In this document: positions 60,229-64,000 of the stretch, in pieces
Layout of the letters: each line of letters opens with the position of its first letter
Position numbering within the stretch: position 1 is the stretch's first letter
Source: Streptomyces cinnamoneus
GTDB lineage: Bacteria > Actinomycetota > Actinomycetes > Streptomycetales > Streptomycetaceae
Length of the DNA: 64,000 nucleotides
Reading direction: 5' to 3'
NCBI RefSeq assembly: GCF_014650495.1
Contig: NZ_BMVB01000018.1
Location: 62,001-126,000, forward strand
The notes under the pieces: model-generated
Seen by the model: the letters and a program-made list of their open reading frames with translations, nothing else
The model's database searches: none
Told to the model about the DNA's origin: nothing
Program-made: the position numbers and the translations under genes

Positions 60229-61844
60229 CTGCCTGCTCCCGCCTGTTCCTTCTCGGCGTCCGGCCGGGCCGTGCCGGGCGCGCCGCGGCCCGCCTGCCGG
60301 GGCGGCAGGAAGAGCAGGGCGACGATCGCTCCGAGCAGGGCGAAGGCGCTGGCGCCGAGGACGGTGACGTGCATGGCGTGGACGAACGCGTCGCGGGCGG
60401 GGGCGACGAGGCCGTCGCCCGCCGGGCCGAGCTTCCCGGCGACGGCGAGGGTCGCCTCGATGGACTCGCCGGCGGCGTGCCGGGCCTCGTCGGTCAGCCC
60501 GGGGACGGCGTCGAGCCGGCCGGTGATGCCGTCGCGGTAGGTGGTGGAGAGCACCGAGCCGAGCACGGCGACACCGAGGGCGCCGCCGATCTGCCGGAAG
60601 GTGTTGTTCACGGCGGAGCCGGAGCCGGCCTTCTCGCGGGGCAGCGACTGCATGATCGAGACGGTGGCGGGCGGGGTGATGTGGGCCATCGCGATGCCCT
60701 GGAAGAGGAACAGCACCTCCAGGACCCAGATCGGGGTGTCCGTGTCGAGCAGGGCGTAGCCGGCCATGGTGGCGGCCATCACGAGCATGCCGCCGGTGCA
60801 CACGGCGCGGGCGCCGAACCGCTGGACGACGATCCGGGTGCGCGACGCGAAGATCATCTGGGCGGCGGCGAGCGGCAGCATCAGCAGGCCGCTCTGCAGC
60901 GGGGTGAAGCCGCGGGCGCTCTGGGTGTAGAAGACCATGAAGAACGTGACGCCCATCAGCCCGAAGAAGACCAGCGCCAGCGAGGAGACGGCCGCCGAGA
61001 AGGCCGGATTGCGGAAGTAGCGCACGTCCATGGCCGGGTGGGTGCTGCGCCGCTCGTGCAGGACGAACAGGGCGAGCACGAGCAGGCCGCCGGCGGCCGT
61101 TCCGTAGACCTCGGGCACGGTGAAGTCGGCGAGCTGGCCGCCCTTGATGATGCCGTAGACCAGCAGGACGAGTCCGACGACGGACAGCAGCACGCCGAGG
61201 GGGTCGAGCCGGCCGGGGCGGGGGTCCCGGGAGTCGGGGACGAGGAGGACCATCGCGGTGACGGCGGCGACGACGATCGGGACGTTGATCAGGAAGACCG
61301 AGCCCCACCAGAACCGGCTGAGCAGGAGGCCGCCGGTGATGGGCCCCAGGGCGATGGCCATGCCGACGGCGCCGGCCCAGATGCCGATGGCCTTGGGCTG
61401 CTCGTCCCGCTCGAAGACGTTCATGATGATGGCGAGCGTCGACGGCATGACGAACGCGCCGCCGAAGCCCATGAGCGCGCGGTAGGCGATCAGCTCGGCG
61501 GGCGATCCGGCCATGGAGGCGAGCACGGAGCCGATCCCGAAGACGGTCATGCCGAAGACGAGGACCTTCTTGCGGCCCCACCGGTCGCCGAGCAGGCCGG
61601 CGGTGAACAGTATTCCGGCGAAGACCAGGGTGTAGGCGTTGATCGCCCACTCCAGCTCGCTCTGGGTGGCCCCCAGGCCGGTGGGGGCGGGTGCGGCGAT
61701 CGTCTTCATCGCCACGTTGAGGACCGAATTGCCGAGGACGACCACGAGCAGGCTGCACAGCAGCACGGCGAGGACGGCCCAGCGCCGGCGGTGGACGTCC
61801 TCGGGGACCTTGCGGGCGGGTGGGGAGGAGTCGGGAGTCGCCAT
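60225..61844 (-). CDS. DHA2-type MFS drug-efflux transporter
   Basis: 539 aa, about 14 helices. Motif A GLLGDRWGRKKVLV (after TM2) and motif C GAVGMAIALGPITGGLL (TM5) mark the EmrB/QacA-type drug:H+ antiporters. It probably exports hydrophobic or cationic toxins. ATG at 61844; an in-frame GTG at 61853 is possible. The TAATCT -10-like box lies only about 10 nt upstream, so the mRNA may be almost leaderless. First gene of an operon with tetR. Confidence 0.93.
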   Translation of the reverse strand: MATPDSSPPARKVPEDVHRRRWAVLAVLLCSLLVVVLGNSVLNVAMKTIAAPAPTGLGATQSELEWAINAYTLVFAGILFTAGLLGDRWGRKKVLVFGMTVFGIGSVLASMAGSPAELIAYRALMGFGGAFVMPSTLAIIMNVFERDEQPKAIGIWAGAVGMAIALGPITGGLLLSRFWWGSVFLINVPIVVAAVTAMVLLVPDSRDPRPGRLDPLGVLLSVVGLVLLVYGIIKGGQLADFTVPEVYGTAAGGLLVLALFVLHERRSTHPAMDVRYFRNPAFSAAVSSLALVFFGLMGVTFFMVFYTQSARGFTPLQSGLLMLPLAAAQMIFASRTRIVVQRFGARAVCTGGMLVMAATMAGYALLDTDTPIWVLEVLFLFQGIAMAHITPPATVSIMQSLPREKAGSGSAVNNTFRQIGGALGVAVLGSVLSTTYRDGITGRLDAVPGLTDEARHAAGESIEATLAVAGKLGPAGDGLVAPARDAFVHAMHVTVLGASAFALLGAIVALLFLPPRQAGRGAPGTARPDAEKEQAGAGS

Positions 61845-61865
61845 GGCCACCACGATAGATTATTT

Positions 61866-61888
61866 CGATACGGACCCGTTCCGTATCG
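61866..61888. promoter_or_regulatory. 23-bp palindromic operator of the MFS-tetR operon
   Basis: CGATACGGA-N5-TCCGTATCG (arms 61866-61874 and 61880-61888), centred about 33 bp upstream of the MFS start and overlapping the expected -35 region. This is the size and placement of a TetR-family operator. Confidence 0.8.
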
Positions 61889-62072
61889 GCTCGGTGACCG
61901 GCTCCGCACCGGCTGCCTTCGCGCCCGCGCGGGCCCCGGGCGGGCCCGAGCGGGGCCCGGCTCCCGGCCGGGGCGGGGGCCACTTCCCCGCCCGGGTGCG
62001 GCGTGTCAGCATGGAGGTGATCCGGAGACGCCGTCAGGGCGCTTCGAGACGACACATACAGGAGCCACGGCA

Positions 62073-62945
62073 ATGACGCATGCCTTGCAATCCCCCGACA
62101 GCAGCCAGAAGGCCGGCACCAAGGCGCTGTACGGCGGTACGAGTTCCCGTCGCATCACCGTCCGTGACATCGCCGCCGCCAAGGAGCGCGGCGAGAAGTG
62201 GCCCATGCTCACCGCCTACGACGCGATGACCGCCTCCGTCTTCGACGAGGCCGGCATCCCCGTCCTGCTCGTGGGCGACTCGATGGGCAACTGTCACCTC
62301 GGCTACGAGTCCACGGTGCCGGTCACCATGGACGAGATCACCCTCCTCTCGGCCGCCGTCGTACGGGGCACCAAGCGCGCCCTGGTCGTCGGCGACCTGC
62401 CCTTCGGCTCGTACCAGGAGGGGGCGGTCCAGGCGCTGCGCAACGCCACCCGGCTGGTGAAGGAGGCGGGCGTCGGCGCGGTCAAGCTGGAGGGCGGCGA
62501 GCGCTCGGCCCACCAGATCGAGCTGCTGGTCCAGGCCGGCATACCGGTCCTGGCGCACGTCGGCCTGACCCCGCAGTCCGTCAACGCCTACGGCGGCTAC
62601 CCCGTGCAGGGCCGCGGCGAGGAGGCGGCCCAGCAGCTGCTGCGCGACGCCAAGGCCGTCCAGGACGCGGGCGCCTTCGCCGTCGTGCTGGAGCTCGTGC
62701 CGGCGGAGCTGGCCGCCGAGGTCACCCGCACCCTGCACATCCCCACCGTGGGCATCGGCGCGGGCGTCGAGTGCGACGCGCAGGTGCTGGTGTGGACCGA
62801 CATGGCCGGGATGACGAGCGGCCGCCTGCCGCGCTTCGTCAAGCAGTACGCGCAGGTGCGCGAGGTCCTCGGGGGCGCCGCCAAGGCGTTCGCGGAGGAC
62901 GTCGTCGGCGGGGCGTACCCGGCGGAGGAGCACTCCTTCCACTAA
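62073..62945 (+). CDS. panB: 3-methyl-2-oxobutanoate hydroxymethyltransferase (PanB)
   Basis: Adds the hydroxymethyl group in pantothenate (coenzyme A) synthesis. 290 aa with LTAYDAMTASVFDEAGIPVLLVGDSMG and the metal site GYESTVPVTMDEI, KLEGGERSAHQIELLVQAGI (substrate Glu/Lys) and HVGLTPQSVNAYGG. ATG at 62073 after AGGAGCC. Divergent from the MFS-tetR operon; a hairpin follows. Confidence 0.96.
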   Translation: MTHALQSPDSSQKAGTKALYGGTSSRRITVRDIAAAKERGEKWPMLTAYDAMTASVFDEAGIPVLLVGDSMGNCHLGYESTVPVTMDEITLLSAAVVRGTKRALVVGDLPFGSYQEGAVQALRNATRLVKEAGVGAVKLEGGERSAHQIELLVQAGIPVLAHVGLTPQSVNAYGGYPVQGRGEEAAQQLLRDAKAVQDAGAFAVVLELVPAELAAEVTRTLHIPTVGIGAGVECDAQVLVWTDMAGMTSGRLPRFVKQYAQVREVLGGAAKAFAEDVVGGAYPAEEHSFH

Positions 62946-62963
62946 GGCGCACCTAGGGCACCG

Positions 62964-62991
62964 CGGTGCCGGCGGTCCGCCGCCGGCACCG
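62964..62991 (+). terminator. Terminator after panB
   Basis: 12-bp perfect arms CGGTGCCGGCGG (62964-62975) and CCGCCGGCACCG (62980-62991), 4-nt loop, 18 bp past the stop. Confidence 0.85.
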
Positions 62992-63084
62992 TGTCGGTGA
63001 TCTGTCGGTGAGCCGTCGGCGGCCCGTTCCGGCCGCCGGAAAAATGTCGGCCCGTTGTCAGTGACGCCTGGCACGGTAGTGGGC

Positions 63085-64000
63085 ATGACGCGAACCGACA
63101 TCCACGACCGCGACGGAAACGCGGTCCACGTACGGGGCCTGGTGAAGCACTTCGGTGCGACCAAGGCACTCGACGGGGTCGACCTGGACGTACGCGAGGG
63201 CACGGTCCTCGGCGTCCTCGGCCCCAACGGCGCCGGCAAGACGACGCTGGTCAGATGCCTGTCCACGCTGATCCGGCCGGACGCGGGCAGCGCCCGGGTC
63301 GCCGGGTACGACGTGCTGCGGCAGCCCCGGCAGCTGCGCCGGGCCATCGGGCTGACGGGGCAGTACGCCTCGGTGGACGAGAAGCTCTCCGGCACCGAGA
63401 ACCTCTACATGATCGGGCGGCTGCTCGACCTCTCGCGCAAGGACGCCCGGCGGCGGGCCGAGGAGATGCTGGAGCGCTTCTCCCTGACGGAGGCCGCCAA
63501 GCGCCCCGCGATGACCTACTCCGGCGGCATGCGGCGCCGGCTCGACCTGGCCGCTTCCATGATCGGCCAGCCGGCGGTGCTCTACCTGGACGAGCCCACC
63601 ACGGGCCTCGACCCGCGCACCCGCAACGAGGTGTGGGCCGAGGTGCAGCGGATGGTGTCCGAGGGCGCCACGGTCCTGCTCACCACGCAGTACATGGAGG
63701 AGGCCGAGCAGCTGGCCGACGAGCTGACCGTCATCGACCGCGGCCGGGTCATCGCCGGGGGCGGGGTCGACGAGCTGAAGGCGAAGGTCGGCGGGCGCAC
63801 CCTGCAGATCCGCCCGGCGGACCGGGCCGAGCTGTCCCGGATGGCCGAGGAGGTCTCCCGCGCCGGGCTGGCCGGGGTCGCCGGCGCCACCGCCGACGAG
63901 GCGGAGGGCGTGGTCAACGTCCCCATCGTCAGCGACGAGCAGCTGACCGCCGTGATCGGCATGCTGGGCGGCCGTGGCTTCGCCATCGCCGGCATCAGCA
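63085..64000 (+). CDS. DrrA-type ABC transporter ATP-binding protein (truncated by window end)
   Basis: 305 complete codons visible and no stop before 64000. Walker A GPNGAGKTTLV, Q-loop GLTGQYASVDEKLSG, ABC signature TYSGGMRRRLDLAA and Walker B VLYLDEPTTGLDP are all intact. The GQYASVDEKLSGTENL pattern and the C-terminal extension (GGRTLQIRPADRAELS) match the daunorubicin-resistance (DrrA) subfamily. A partner permease (DrrB type) is expected downstream. ATG at 63085 gives MTRTDIHDR. Probably drug or lipid export. Confidence 0.93.
   Translation, partial: MTRTDIHDRDGNAVHVRGLVKHFGATKALDGVDLDVREGTVLGVLGPNGAGKTTLVRCLSTLIRPDAGSARVAGYDVLRQPRQLRRAIGLTGQYASVDEKLSGTENLYMIGRLLDLSRKDARRRAEEMLERFSLTEAAKRPAMTYSGGMRRRLDLAASMIGQPAVLYLDEPTTGLDPRTRNEVWAEVQRMVSEGATVLLTTQYMEEAEQLADELTVIDRGRVIAGGGVDELKAKVGGRTLQIRPADRAELSRMAEEVSRAGLAGVAGATADEAEGVVNVPIVSDEQLTAVIGMLGGRGFAIAGIS

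Overview
The window is a stretch of high-GC actinobacterial chromosome, almost certainly from a Streptomyces. The evidence is the GC-rich third codon positions, the frequent GTG starts, the mixed-strand packing of short operons, and a gene order I recognise from the Streptomyces core (cob genes, pepA-lpd-sucB, lipB-lipA, glnA, a maltose cluster, glnE-glnA2, nadE, panB). I saw no rRNA, tRNA, CRISPR array, prophage or intact transposase gene. One small non-autonomous mobile element (31249-31461) is present.

Layout. 1-9.7 kb: end of a DUF3043 membrane protein, a methyltransferase, the late cobalamin genes cobU (fused to a metallo-beta-lactamase-like domain), cobT and cobS, interrupted by a lysylphosphatidylglycerol-synthase-like protein, a rhomboid-like protein and another membrane protein, then leucyl aminopeptidase. 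9.9-13.2 kb: dihydrolipoyl dehydrogenase and the two-lipoyl-domain E2 acyltransferase (sucB). 13.3-20.7 kb: GntR and WYL regulators, an SDR, DUF4240, a TIGR01777 epimerase-like protein, an FAD oxidoreductase and a large TPR-type regulator. 20.9-26.3 kb: lipB-lipA, which make the lipoyl cofactor used by sucB, a DUF4191 protein, an RDD protein, and glnA behind a clear double GlnR box. 26.5-33.5 kb: a secreted sphingomyelinase-like enzyme, DUF6891, a winged-helix protein behind a short putative leader peptide, a cupin, a second rhomboid-like protein, a tyrosine phosphatase, the MITE, and a large sigma-like membrane-anchored protein.

33.6-44 kb is a complete alpha-glucan regulon: secreted pullulanase and alpha-amylase on the minus strand, and divergently malE-malF-malG, an alpha-glucosidase and the LacI-type repressor malR. 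The divergent intergenic region is full of GCAAGC/CTTGC palindromes. Extracellular enzymes cut starch, the ABC transporter imports the maltodextrins, and the intracellular alpha-glucosidase hydrolyses them.

44-49.5 kb: a PAP2-type phosphatase, glnE (adenylyltransferase for glutamine synthetase) and glnA2. 49.7-56.2 kb looks more accessory: a cytochrome P450 with a TTA (bldA-type) codon at position 6, an alpha/beta hydrolase, a start-less coding remnant, an amino-acid permease, and a His-rich DUF6153 plus multicopper-oxidase pair. 56.3-64 kb: nadE, DUF2277, a membrane-bound EEP-family protein, a tetR/MFS-efflux operon with a 23-bp palindromic operator, panB, and a truncated DrrA-type ABC ATPase.

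I found no convincing wholly new multi-gene system. The best leads are the Cys-Cys leader ORF before the winged-helix gene, the TTA-controlled P450, the sigma-like membrane protein, the copper-type DUF6153/MCO pair, and repeated tandem duplications placed exactly over stop codons and a terminator.
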